DNA from: Pollutimonas sp963706785
GTDB taxonomy: Bacteria; Pseudomonadota; Gammaproteobacteria; Burkholderiales; Burkholderiaceae_B
Direction: 5' to 3'
Assembly (NCBI GenBank): GCA_963706785.1
Contig: CAVPNJ010000004.1
Coordinates: 124,001 to 188,000, forward strand
Length of the DNA stretch: 64,000 bases
The stretch's first letter is position 1. The number at the start of each line of letters is the position of its first letter. Below, piece after piece: positions 1 through 8,249 of this stretch. Both the position numbers and the translations under genes were made by a program. Below the pieces are notes generated by a model. That model was not told where the DNA came from. It did not search any database and saw only the letters and a program-made list of their open reading frames with translations.

Positions 1-245
1 ATCAGCGCCATGAGTTCCATGTATAGATCCTTGCTGTAAGGATTTTTTCTGAGAATCATGGGAAACGCTGAAAACAGCATTTTTACTGACTTGCCGCTGT
101 TGGAAGCGATATACGCGCCAAGTGCTGTTCCGGCGATTAAAACGAACTCGAACGGCTGATACAAGGCGCCGAGATGTCCGCCCATGGCAATAAAGCTGCC
201 AAAGACCGAGACAAAAACGATTACAAATCCAAGCAGAATAAACAC
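1..245 (-). CDS. motA: Flagellar motor stator protein MotA (partial, N-terminus)
   Basis: Reading the minus strand from a GTG at 245 gives an open frame to the window edge. It begins VFILLGFVIVFVSVFG and continues with GGHLGALYQPFEFVLIAG and SGKSVK, which match the start of MotA, the proton-channel stator subunit of the flagellar motor in the inner membrane. Only about 81 residues (first two membrane segments) lie in the window. An in-frame TAG four codons upstream of the GTG fixes the start near there, and a purine-rich AGGG precedes it. It lies downstream of flhD-flhC on the same strand, the usual flhDC-motAB order in betaproteobacteria, but a terminator separates it from flhC. Confidence 0.88.
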   Translation of the reverse strand, partial: MFILLGFVIVFVSVFGSFIAMGGHLGALYQPFEFVLIAGTALGAYIASNSGKSVKMLFSAFPMILRKNPYSKDLYMELMAL

Positions 246-350
246 GGATACGCCCTAGTTAAACACATGTTGCATATGATCCGCTTCTTTAGGGCAGCTA
301 AAAGCGCCTTTCAGAGGGGGTTTTTAAGCCTAAATCCCGGCTCTGGCATA

Positions 351-380
351 AAAAAGCCGCCGCGGAATGCACCGGCGGCG
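351..380 (-). terminator. Rho-independent terminator after flhC
   Basis: A 7-bp GC-only stem (GCCGCCG at 356-362 pairing with CGGCGGC at 373-379) is followed on the minus strand by a run of five T. It sits just downstream of the flhC stop codon and upstream of motA, so it should end or attenuate the flhDC transcript. Confidence 0.8.
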
Positions 381-412
381 GTACGCTTCGGGAATTGAAG
401 TGCCGTTCGTGC

Positions 413-1081
413 CTATCCGGGTATCGCTAACGGCGCACTTGAAGCCGCCCGACTGCGGGCCACAGAGGGCACCTTAGGCTTAAGGAGTTTGGAAGCGGGC
501 TGGGCTGCACCAGACACTTTGGTCGCTGTCGACTTGCGATTTGCCGCGGCATGCGCGCGAGTTTTCCCGGCACGCGGTGGCGGCCGACAAATCGCGCATA
601 TAAAACCTTTGTGCGGGTCGTGAGCATGGGCAACAAAGCCGCCCTTGCAACGCTCGCAATGAGACAGCTGCACCATATTGCTATCGAAGAAGCGGATCAG
701 CATCCAGGCACGGGTAAAACTGAGCACGGGTTCGCCAGTGGGCTCGTCGGCGCGGCCGGCTGCCGATTGCTCGAGGTACAGGCGGTAAGCTTCCACCAAC
801 GCGCGCGACTTTTTGGCTGGCGTGTGCGTGTCCATGTAGTGATAAACACTGTAAAACAGACTGGAATGTATATTCGGCAGCCAGGTCATAAACCAGTCCA
901 CAGAGAATGGCAACATCCCCTTTGGCGGCGAACAACCCTTGACTTCGCGATAAAGGCGGGCGAGACGGTCGTAGCTGAGACCTGTTTCGGCTTGAAGCAC
1001 CTGCAGGCGCGCGCCCAGCGTGATCATTTCAGAAGCCAGAAATATTTCTTCGGCTTCCTTTGCGACACTTTTCGTTGCCAT
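413..1081 (-). CDS. flhC: Flagellar transcriptional activator FlhC
   Basis: 222 residues, slightly longer than the enterobacterial protein because of a basic, Ala/Ser/Pro-rich tail of about 45 residues. FlhC joins FlhD in the FlhD4C2 complex that activates class II flagellar promoters. Visible family marks are the N-terminal segment with LASEMITLGARLQVLQAETGLS and the zinc-binding pairs CERC and CAIC near residues 142-166. It lies 27 bases downstream of flhD in the same operon. The long tail is likely disordered; its role is unknown. Confidence 0.95.
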   Translation of the reverse strand: MATKSVAKEAEEIFLASEMITLGARLQVLQAETGLSYDRLARLYREVKGCSPPKGMLPFSVDWFMTWLPNIHSSLFYSVYHYMDTHTPAKKSRALVEAYRLYLEQSAAGRADEPTGEPVLSFTRAWMLIRFFDSNMVQLSHCERCKGGFVAHAHDPHKGFICAICRPPPRAGKTRAHAAANRKSTATKVSGAAQPASKLLKPKVPSVARSRAASSAPLAIPG

Positions 1082-1108
1082 GATGTATATACTTATTGAA
1101 TCGTAGTG

Positions 1109-1432
1109 CTAAGCGGTTTGCGCAACACTGCGATGCGCCAGCAAAATGGTCGAATGCGCCTGTTGAAGAACACCGCCCAGCACATCTTGTGTCAGCGACG
1201 AGAGCAGGTCGTAGTCATTAAGACGAAACCCACAGATAAGGGAACTGGAACCTGCCAGCTTTACCAGTTGTGCCGGCGATAAACGAAGCACGATATCCGC
1301 CACATCGGTATCAAAACCAAGACGAAACATGCCTGCGGCATAGTTTTCACGCAACAAACGTTGAGCCAACATCAAGTAAGACAAATTGACTTCTTTGATG
1401 TCATTCAGTGATGAATTGTCGGTTACAGGCAT
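1109..1432 (-). CDS. flhD: Flagellar transcriptional activator FlhD
   Basis: 107 residues from the ATG at 1432, chosen because AAGGAAGG lies 5-12 bases upstream; an ATG at 1456 would add eight residues but has no such site. The core has the FlhD signature VNLSYLMLAQRLLRENYAAG, a MVKLA-like QLVKLAGSSSLICGFR segment with the conserved cysteine, and LTQDVLGGVLQQAHSTILL. FlhD forms the FlhD4C2 master activator of flagellar genes with FlhC, encoded immediately downstream. An AT-rich upstream region holds its promoter. Confidence 0.94.
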   Translation of the reverse strand: MPVTDNSSLNDIKEVNLSYLMLAQRLLRENYAAGMFRLGFDTDVADIVLRLSPAQLVKLAGSSSLICGFRLNDYDLLSSLTQDVLGGVLQQAHSTILLAHRSVAQTA

Positions 1433-1640
1433 TGTGGCCTTCCTTGTAGAATACATTTTTACATCAAGCTAGACGACTCGAACGGGTCTCGACGATATAT
1501 TCATAAGTAGCCATGCAAGCCGCTGCCGTTACAACATCAGTGTTGCGATGCAACTTACATAAAACAATGCAACTTCGCTTTTACTATGTCTTTTACGAAT
1601 AAACCGTAAAGAGATAGTATCAAAAATCCACATTAATTTA

Positions 1641-1656
1641 CATGAGGTATATCACA
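1641..1656. promoter_or_regulatory. Possible CRP/Vfr-like site in the flhD upstream region
   Basis: CATGA-N6-TCACA matches the CRP consensus TGTGA-N6-TCACA at 8 of 10 positions. It lies about 210 bases upstream of the flhD start, within the 1457-1891 intergenic region, which holds no gene that I can see and is markedly AT-rich near 1560-1700. flhDC is CRP-activated in enterobacteria; extending this here is inference, and the site could equally serve the divergent gene at 1892. Confidence 0.3.
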
Positions 1657-1891
1657 GGTTACAAATTATAAACCGCTGGAAACCGATAAAAACACGTTAA
1701 ATTGTCATATAGATGTGATGTTGGCACGCAGGTACGAGAGCGGTAGATCACAGCAAGAGTGGCTCCAGCTGTAACTAACGGGCGCAAATTGCAACCGCCA
1801 AATGTCGTAAGCCAGAACCGGAATTTGGTGACTTGAAAATATAAACGATGCTATTGTTTATGTGCTGGTTTACAACAACAATGTAATCGCG

Positions 1892-2404
1892 ATGATATTT
1901 ACCACCTCCCTGCCCCGGCTAGTCATGTCCTCGATTGTAGCGGCGACGATATCGTTGCTGGCGGGATGTGCGGGTACACACAGTAGACACACGGTTCATG
2001 AGCACACCATAGTTGTGGATCCGGCGCAGCGCACCGAAGTGGTGCTTACCGCAATGGCGCTGTTGGAATCCCGCTATAAATATGGGGGCTCGCACCCGGC
2101 CAAGGGCTTTGACTGCAGCGGCCTTGTTGCTTACGTTTTCGATAATGCCGCCAGACAGGCACTGCCGCATAACACGGCTGAAATCGCCAGGTTGAGCCGA
2201 CCGATATCAAAAAAACACCTCAAGGCTGGCGATTTTGTGTTCTTCAATACGCTAAACCGGCCTTTTTCCCATATGGGTATATATATAGGAGACGGCCGTT
2301 TCATTAACGCGCCTTCCACGGGGGGCCAAGTGCGCATCGATTCGATGAACAATCCATATTTCGCGAAACGATTCGAATCGGCACGAACCTTGTTTGGCGC
2401 CTAG
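1892..2404 (+). CDS. NlpC/P60-family peptidoglycan hydrolase lipoprotein
   Basis: 170 residues. The ATG at 1892 is preferred over a GTG at 1862 because it gives a compact lipoprotein signal peptide ending in the lipobox LLAGC (Cys26). The NlpC/P60 domain follows: catalytic cysteine in FDCSGL (about Cys75) and histidine in SHMGIY (about His127). The third active-site position, usually the His of FIHAP, is Asn in RFINAP (about Asn139). Members such as Spr/MepS cut peptide cross-links of peptidoglycan from the outer membrane. It stands alone, divergent from flhD. Whether the Asn variant is as active is unknown. Confidence 0.88.
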   Translation: MIFTTSLPRLVMSSIVAATISLLAGCAGTHSRHTVHEHTIVVDPAQRTEVVLTAMALLESRYKYGGSHPAKGFDCSGLVAYVFDNAARQALPHNTAEIARLSRPISKKHLKAGDFVFFNTLNRPFSHMGIYIGDGRFINAPSTGGQVRIDSMNNPYFAKRFESARTLFGA

Positions 2405-2466
2405 CAGCCACGGGAACGCGGCCGCTGCAGAAATCAGCGCCACGCACTTTCGGTGTGACCTACCCC

Positions 2467-4062
2467 TTAAGCCGGCAAGCGCAGGTAATGCTCGGCCAAC
2501 TTCAGAAAGTCGGCCAGTTGCGGATCAATTCCTGTCTCTTCCTGCATAAGCGCAGCTACCTCGGGGGCAATTTCAGCAGCCAGACGCGCATCCAAGAATA
2601 GTAGGCGTGAACGCCGCGCCAATACATCTTCCACAGTTCGTGCATATTCATAGCGGGCAGCGAATCGAATCATAGCGACGCTGAGGCCGGGCGTCAGATA
2701 CGTATTGGCACCTGGCAGGCCTTGGACCCATTCGGCTTCGGACCCATAGGATTCGAGGCTGGGCGCTGTGGTAATTGAAACTCGACCCGACCCACCGGGT
2801 TGCGCCCCCACTAGCAAGAAGTCACTGGTCTCGGATGGCGGCAGGCGTGGCAAGAGCGAGTTTTCGACGCATTTTTCAAGCACGTCGTCGGCCATGGCGC
2901 GATAGGTCGTCCACTTTCCACCGGTGACAGTGACCAGGCCGCTGGGGCTGACCAGAACGGTATGCTCGCGACTGATTTTTTTGGTGTTGCCCCCTTCGTT
3001 TTGGGGTGGCCGCACTAAAGGACGCAGCCCCACCCATATACTTTTGACATCGCTACGCTTCGGCGCCCGGCTTAGATACTTTCCCGCCTCACCCAGTATA
3101 AACTCGACCTCTTCAGCAAACGCATCCGGTTCGCGGGACAGGTCTTGCCGCGGTGTATCGGTCGTACCCAGTATGACCTTGCCCAACCATGGAACAGCGA
3201 AAAGCACGCGACCATCTTGCGTCTTGGGAACGAGCAGTGCGTGATCGCCAGGTAGGAACTGGCTATCAACCACCAGGTGAACGCCCTGGCTGGGAGCCAC
3301 CATGGATTGCGTAGTGCGCCCGGTTGCGGCGCCGTCTTTTTGCCGGATGTCGTCTACCCAGACCCCCGTTGCGTTCACAACGCACTTGGCGCGTACCGTG
3401 TATGCCGTTCCGGATTCGGAGTCCTCGCAGCGCAGCCCTACCACTCGGCCCTGTTCGTGCACCAGATCGGTAACAGGACAGTAATTCAGCACCAAGGCGC
3501 CCTGCGCTGCAGCCGTACGCGCGAGTGTAACGGCCAGTCGCGCATCATCGAACTGGCCATCCCAATACTTTACGCCGCCCTTCAGACCCGGGAGCTTTAC
3601 TCCGGGCAGGCACTGAAGCGTTTGCCTGGTCCCCAGAAACTCGGTCGACCCGAGCCCCGCCTTACCCGCCAAGGCATCATACATTTTCAGCCCCACGCCG
3701 TAAAACGGCGTTTCCCAACACTTATATGTAGGCATAACAAATGGCAAGGGCCGGGCAAGATGCGGAGCATTATGCAGTAAGGTCGTGCGTTCCTTCAGCG
3801 CTTCTCGCACGAGAGCGATATTGCCTTGGGCGAGATAGCGAACCCCCCCGTGCACCAGCTTGGTGGCCCGCGAAGATGTTCCCTTTGCGAAGTCATGAGA
3901 CTCGAGCAACACCACTGAAAGTCCGCGCAAAGCCGCATCAAGCGCCAGTCCCAGGCCACTGGCGCCACCGCCGATAATGGCCAGATCGACCTGATCCAGA
4001 CCCGCCAGAGCTGCCAATTTCTGCGCCCGGTCAGCCGGCTTGGGAGAGACTAGAGTTGTCAT
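2467..4062 (-). CDS. glpD: Glycerol-3-phosphate dehydrogenase (FAD, quinone-linked)
   Basis: 531 residues from the ATG at 4062. An upstream start at 4164 would lie inside the terminator hairpin of the preceding unit, so it is rejected. GlpD oxidises glycerol-3-phosphate to dihydroxyacetone phosphate at the inner membrane and passes electrons to quinone. The FAD-binding dinucleotide fold IIGGGASGLGLALDAA is near the N-terminus, followed by TSSRATKLVHGGVRYL. A second conserved block (TVTGGKWTTYRAMADDV) is typical of the C-terminal part of the family. It completes the glycerol pathway with GlpK, GlpR and the ABC importer encoded upstream. Confidence 0.95.
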   Translation of the reverse strand: MTTLVSPKPADRAQKLAALAGLDQVDLAIIGGGASGLGLALDAALRGLSVVLLESHDFAKGTSSRATKLVHGGVRYLAQGNIALVREALKERTTLLHNAPHLARPLPFVMPTYKCWETPFYGVGLKMYDALAGKAGLGSTEFLGTRQTLQCLPGVKLPGLKGGVKYWDGQFDDARLAVTLARTAAAQGALVLNYCPVTDLVHEQGRVVGLRCEDSESGTAYTVRAKCVVNATGVWVDDIRQKDGAATGRTTQSMVAPSQGVHLVVDSQFLPGDHALLVPKTQDGRVLFAVPWLGKVILGTTDTPRQDLSREPDAFAEEVEFILGEAGKYLSRAPKRSDVKSIWVGLRPLVRPPQNEGGNTKKISREHTVLVSPSGLVTVTGGKWTTYRAMADDVLEKCVENSLLPRLPPSETSDFLLVGAQPGGSGRVSITTAPSLESYGSEAEWVQGLPGANTYLTPGLSVAMIRFAARYEYARTVEDVLARRSRLLFLDARLAAEIAPEVAALMQEETGIDPQLADFLKLAEHYLRLPA

Positions 4063-4131
4063 ATAGGAAAGACCATAAGTTTCAAAGCAGCGTAAGTGTA
4101 AAGCAGCCACTGGCCACCGCAGAGCACTCGC

Positions 4132-4170
4132 CAAAAAAGGTCGTGTGCGTGAACTCTCGCACACGACCTA
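4132..4170 (-). terminator. Strong rho-independent terminator after the glycerol importer operon
   Basis: A perfect 12-bp inverted repeat (AGGTCGTGTGCG at 4138-4149, its complement at 4158-4169) with an 8-base loop is followed on the minus strand by six T. It lies between the binding-protein gene and glpD, so glpD needs its own promoter or read-through. Confidence 0.9.
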
Positions 4171-4198
4171 AATTCGGCCGCCCTGATTCTTTGTGACG

Positions 4199-5929
4199 TT
4201 AACGCACCCGCCCTGCCTTCCACGCACTTACCAAGGCGTCGTAGGCAACGGTCTCACCTTTCGGACTCTCGTTGGCCAACTTCTTCCATGGCGCCTCCTT
4301 GTCGCTTAACCATTTTTCGGGATCGCTCTTAGGATTGAGCTTAGGTGCGCATTGGCTCATACCGGCTCGTTCCAGACGCGCCATGACAGCATCCATTTCG
4401 TTGGCAAGCGTATCCATGGCCTGTTGAGGCGTTTTTTCTCCGGTAATGGCAGTGGCAACATTTTTCCACCACAATTGCGCCAATTTGGGGTAGTCGGGCA
4501 CGTTGGTCCCCGTGGGCGTCCATGCGACCCGAGCCGGACTTCGATAGAACTCGATAAGGCCGCCGTATTTATCGGCGTTCTTTGTAAAGTATTCGCTGTG
4601 TATATCGCTATCGCGAATAAACGTCAGGCCCACAATGGATTTTTTCAGAGACGTGGTTTTCGATGTAACGAACTGGGCATAAAGCCATGCAGCCGCTATC
4701 TTTTTAGGGTCGTGGTTCTTGAAGAAGCTCCAGGAGCCAACGTCTTGATAGCCATTCTGCATTCCATCTTTCCAGTATGGGCCATGCGGAGCGGGTGCCA
4801 TCCGCCACTTCGGGGTGCCGTCATCGTTGACGACCGGCAGGCCTTTTTTGGTCATGTCGGCCGTGAATGCGGTGTACCAGAAGATTTGTTGTGCGATATG
4901 ACCTTGCGCGGGTACCGGTCCCGACTCGCTGAACGTCATGCCCTGCGCCTCTTTGGGCGCATACTTTTTCATCCAGTCTATATATTTAGTCAGCGCATAG
5001 ACCGCTGCCGGCGAATTGGTGGCGCCGCCCCGAGATACCGACGCACCAACGGGGGTGCATTTGTCGTCGGCCACGCGAATACCCCATTCGTCGACCGGCA
5101 TTCCGTTAGGCGTGCCCTTATCGGCCGTGCCGGCCATGGACAGCCACGCATCGGTGAAGCGCCATCCCAAGGAAGGATCTTTCTTGCCATAATCCATGTG
5201 CCCGTAAACAGGCTTGCCATCTATCGTTTTCACATCATTGGTGAAGAAGCTGGCGATATCTTCGTAGGCCGTCCAATTCACTGGCACGCCCAAATCGTAA
5301 CCGTACTTCGCCTTAAATTTATCTTTTAAGTCTTGGCGGGCGAATAAGTCGGCACGGAACCAATATAGATTGGCGAACTGTTGATCTGGCAACTGGTACA
5401 ACTTGCCATCGGGCGCCGTTGTGAACGAAGTGCCGATGAAATCCTTGATATCAAGCGTGGGACTGGTCCATTGCTTGCCATCGCCGTTCATATAATCAGT
5501 AAGGGGCAGCATTTCGCCGTAGCGATAATGGGTGCCGATCAGGTCGGAATCGGATATCCAGCCATCGTAAATAGATTTACCCGACTGCATGGACGTCTGC
5601 AGTTTCTCGACTACGTCGCCCTCCTGAATAATGTCGTGGTTGACCTTGATTCCAGTAATCTCGAAAAACGCCCTGGCCAATGTCTTGGATTCGTATTCAT
5701 GAGTGGTAATGGTTTCCGACACCACGGAAACCTCGTTTACGCCTTGGTCCTTCAGTTTCTTGGCAGCGTCGATAAACCATTTCATTTCAGCCAGTTGCTG
5801 ATCCTTGCTAAGGGTTGATGGCTGAAATTCACTGTCTATCCATTTCTGGGCCTCGGCCTCTCCGGCAAAAGCTTGACCAGACAGCAGGCAGCTAACGGCG
5901 AACGCCAGTGCAGTACGACGAAATAACAT
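4199..5929 (-). CDS. glpV: Glycerol ABC transporter periplasmic binding protein (GlpV-like)
   Basis: 576 residues from the ATG at 5929, which has a GAGGAG ribosome site and begins a clean signal peptide (MLFRRTALAFAVSCLLSGQAFA). It is an extracellular solute-binding protein of the large carbohydrate/polyol class; families of this size (about 570 residues) occur with DUF2160 proteins in glycerol importers such as Rhizobium leguminosarum GlpSTPQUV. It should capture glycerol in the periplasm and deliver it to the two permeases encoded upstream. A 243-base gap (5930-6172), in which I see no gene, separates it from glpU; a strong terminator follows it. Confidence 0.88.
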   Translation of the reverse strand: MLFRRTALAFAVSCLLSGQAFAGEAEAQKWIDSEFQPSTLSKDQQLAEMKWFIDAAKKLKDQGVNEVSVVSETITTHEYESKTLARAFFEITGIKVNHDIIQEGDVVEKLQTSMQSGKSIYDGWISDSDLIGTHYRYGEMLPLTDYMNGDGKQWTSPTLDIKDFIGTSFTTAPDGKLYQLPDQQFANLYWFRADLFARQDLKDKFKAKYGYDLGVPVNWTAYEDIASFFTNDVKTIDGKPVYGHMDYGKKDPSLGWRFTDAWLSMAGTADKGTPNGMPVDEWGIRVADDKCTPVGASVSRGGATNSPAAVYALTKYIDWMKKYAPKEAQGMTFSESGPVPAQGHIAQQIFWYTAFTADMTKKGLPVVNDDGTPKWRMAPAPHGPYWKDGMQNGYQDVGSWSFFKNHDPKKIAAAWLYAQFVTSKTTSLKKSIVGLTFIRDSDIHSEYFTKNADKYGGLIEFYRSPARVAWTPTGTNVPDYPKLAQLWWKNVATAITGEKTPQQAMDTLANEMDAVMARLERAGMSQCAPKLNPKSDPEKWLSDKEAPWKKLANESPKGETVAYDALVSAWKAGRVR

Positions 5930-6172
5930 TATTGTCTCCTCGAACGTGTCCCCACTATGCGGATGAAGTGATGCTGGCACATGCAGTCTGCTATGTACCG
6001 ACAATTCATCTTTGCCCTAACGCGCCGATTCGGGGGATGTACAAATCGCGCGACAACAACCACTAAATCCACTTCCAAATCGACCGTTGTCGGCTTTGCT
6101 TGCCGTAAATATGTACTGTCTAAGCTTGGCCTTCTTGTTCACGATTGATTTCGTAATGGAATCTGAACTTTC

Positions 6173-6481
6173 CTAGCCTTTACGCATGACCAGCGCCAGG
6201 ACAATCATCGACACCACAAAACTGATCCACACACTGGGCTCTTGCTCCAGGCTTAGCCACTGAGCCAGCTTTTCGCTCAGGCCCAGAAACCCCAGATTGA
6301 TATAAGCGGCAAGGAGCAAGCCGATGAACAGACGATCGCCACGTGTCGTCGCGATCGGCAGGAAACCCTTGCGCAATATCGTGGGGCTTTTCATTTCCCA
6401 AACCGTCATGCCTATGAGCATCAAGCCTATGCATATGAAAAAAACTGCGGTCGGCAAAGTCCAAACCATCCAGTGCAGCAT
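6173..6481 (-). CDS. glpU: Small DUF2160 membrane protein of the glycerol importer (GlpU-like)
   Basis: 102 residues from the ATG at 6481, preceded by AGGAGG. It has three predicted membrane segments (TLPTAVFFICIGLMLIGM; RLFIGLLLAAYINLGFLGL; VWISFVVSMIVLALVM). DUF2160 proteins sit between permease and binding-protein genes in glycerol ABC operons; their exact job is not known. The gene starts 10 bases after the glpQ stop, consistent with one operon. Confidence 0.85.
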   Translation of the reverse strand: MLHWMVWTLPTAVFFICIGLMLIGMTVWEMKSPTILRKGFLPIATTRGDRLFIGLLLAAYINLGFLGLSEKLAQWLSLEQEPSVWISFVVSMIVLALVMRKG

Positions 6482-6491
6482 GTTGGCCTCC

Positions 6492-7307
6492 TTATACGCG
6501 CCCCATGGCAAAGCCTTTTGCGATGTAGTGACGAACAAACCAGATGACGATTGCTCCAGGAATAATGGTAAGCGTGCCGGCCGCCGCCAGAGTCGCCCAA
6601 TCCATGCCGGATGCGGACACAGTGCGCGTCATGGTGGCCACAATAGGCTTGGCATTCACACTGGTAAGAGTGCGCGCCAGCAACAACTCGACCCAGCTGA
6701 ACATGAAGCAGAAAAATGCCGCCACACCGACGCCCGCCTTGATCAAGGGTAGGAAAATCGTCAGAAAAAAGCGCGGGAAGCTATAGCCGTCGATATATGC
6801 CGTTTCGTCGATTTCGCGCGGAATACCGCTCATGAAGCCTTCGAGAATCCAGACCGCCAGCGGTACGTTGAACACCAAATGTGCCAAGGCTACCGCCCAA
6901 TACGTATCCATCAAGCCTAGAGTGGAATACAGCTGGAAAAATGGCAAAAGAAACACTGCCGGAGGCGTCATCCGGTTTGTCAGAAGCCAGAAGAATACGT
7001 GCCTGTCGCCTATAAATTGATAGCGTGAAAAGGCATACGCCGCTGGCAATGCAACGGTGAGAGATATCACTGTATTTAACGCGACGTAGGCCAGGCTATT
7101 GATATACCCGCTATACCACGACGCATCGGTAAAAATTGTCTTGTAATTGTCCCAGGTGAAGTATTCCGGCCATAACGAGAAGCTGGAAAGAATTCCTTGA
7201 TTGGTCTTGAAGCTCATGTTGATCATCCAGTAGATGGGTAACATGGCAAACAATAAATACAAGATCAGGAAGATGCTGCGCAATCTGAACCGCCGCCGGT
7301 TATTCAT
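6492..7307 (-). CDS. glpQ: Glycerol ABC transporter permease (MalG-like, GlpQ)
   Basis: 271 residues, six membrane segments. The inner-membrane permease family signature (EAA loop) is visible as EIDETAYIDGYSFPRFFLTI, which docks onto the ATPases. The start overlaps the end of the upstream permease gene by eight bases, indicating coupled translation. The name follows the Rhizobium glycerol system and should not be confused with glycerophosphodiesterase GlpQ. Confidence 0.88.
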   Translation of the reverse strand: MNNRRRFRLRSIFLILYLLFAMLPIYWMINMSFKTNQGILSSFSLWPEYFTWDNYKTIFTDASWYSGYINSLAYVALNTVISLTVALPAAYAFSRYQFIGDRHVFFWLLTNRMTPPAVFLLPFFQLYSTLGLMDTYWAVALAHLVFNVPLAVWILEGFMSGIPREIDETAYIDGYSFPRFFLTIFLPLIKAGVGVAAFFCFMFSWVELLLARTLTSVNAKPIVATMTRTVSASGMDWATLAAAGTLTIIPGAIVIWFVRHYIAKGFAMGRV

Positions 7308-8193
7308 GACCGACCCCTTTATCTTGCGTGCCCACGCGCTGCATCCAGTTGTACAGAATAAAGCACAGCAACAGGATAATCAGGAAATAGATCAGCGAAA
7401 ATGCCGCGGCTGGGCCCAGGTCGAACTGCCCGACGGCTTTCTGAGTAAGGTATTGGCTGAGGAAAGTCGTGGCGTCGCCGGGGCCACCGCCCGTCAGCAC
7501 AAACGGCTCGGTGTAAATCATGAAGCTGTCCATAAATCGCAGCAATACTGCGATCATTAGTACGCCACGCATTTTGGGAAGCTGAATATAACGGAAGACT
7601 GCAAATTTGCTGGCCCCGTCAATACTGGCTGCCTGATAGTAGGCATCAGGAATGGATCGCAGCCCTGCGTATGCCAGCAAGGCCACAAGCGGCGTCCAGT
7701 GCCATACGTCCATTAATAACACGGTCAGCCAGGCTTGCGTGGGATTGCTGGCGTAGCTGTATTCGATACCCATCAATTGCAGGGCGTGCCCCATCAGACC
7801 GATGTCGGCCCGGCCAAAAATCTGCCAAATAGTCCCCACCACGTTCCAGGGAATCAATAAAGACAAGGCGACGAGCACTAGCACGGCAGATGCCTTCCAG
7901 CCGGTGGAAGGCATGGACAGGGCAAGCAGCACACCCAGGGGAATTTCTATCGCCAGTACCGACAATGAAAAAAGTAGTTGGCGCAACAATGCCGCATGCA
8001 AGGCTTCGTCGCGCATGACTGCGCTAAACCATTCTGTGCCCACAAATACGGCGCGAGTCGGCGAAATCACGTCTTGTACGGAATAGTTCACGACCGTCAT
8101 CAGCGGAAGGACGGCCGAAAAAGCAACACACAGCACCACAGGAAGAATCAGCCACCAGGCTTTTTGATTGACGGGTTTAACGTAGAGGTTCAT
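7300..8193 (-). CDS. glpP: Glycerol ABC transporter permease (MalF-like, GlpP)
   Basis: 297 residues with an N-terminal membrane anchor (WWLILPVVLCVAFSAVLPL) and five further membrane segments. The EAA loop is YYQAASIDGASKFAVFRYIQ. It pairs with the overlapping downstream permease to form the heterodimeric channel of the importer. Lies 56 bases downstream of the second ATPase gene. Confidence 0.88.
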   Translation of the reverse strand: MNLYVKPVNQKAWWLILPVVLCVAFSAVLPLMTVVNYSVQDVISPTRAVFVGTEWFSAVMRDEALHAALLRQLLFSLSVLAIEIPLGVLLALSMPSTGWKASAVLVLVALSLLIPWNVVGTIWQIFGRADIGLMGHALQLMGIEYSYASNPTQAWLTVLLMDVWHWTPLVALLAYAGLRSIPDAYYQAASIDGASKFAVFRYIQLPKMRGVLMIAVLLRFMDSFMIYTEPFVLTGGGPGDATTFLSQYLTQKAVGQFDLGPAAAFSLIYFLIILLLCFILYNWMQRVGTQDKGVGHE

Positions 8194-8249
8194 GCAAAGT
8201 CTCCTGCGTTGTAGTCCTTCGTGAATCGTTTTGTATCGGCAAACTTTAT

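Noticed and set aside
1722..1745. TGGCACG at 1724-1730 resembling a sigma-54 -24 element upstream of the NlpC/P60 gene
   Set aside because: The -12 element does not fit: TACG stands where TTGC is required, so the essential GC is missing.
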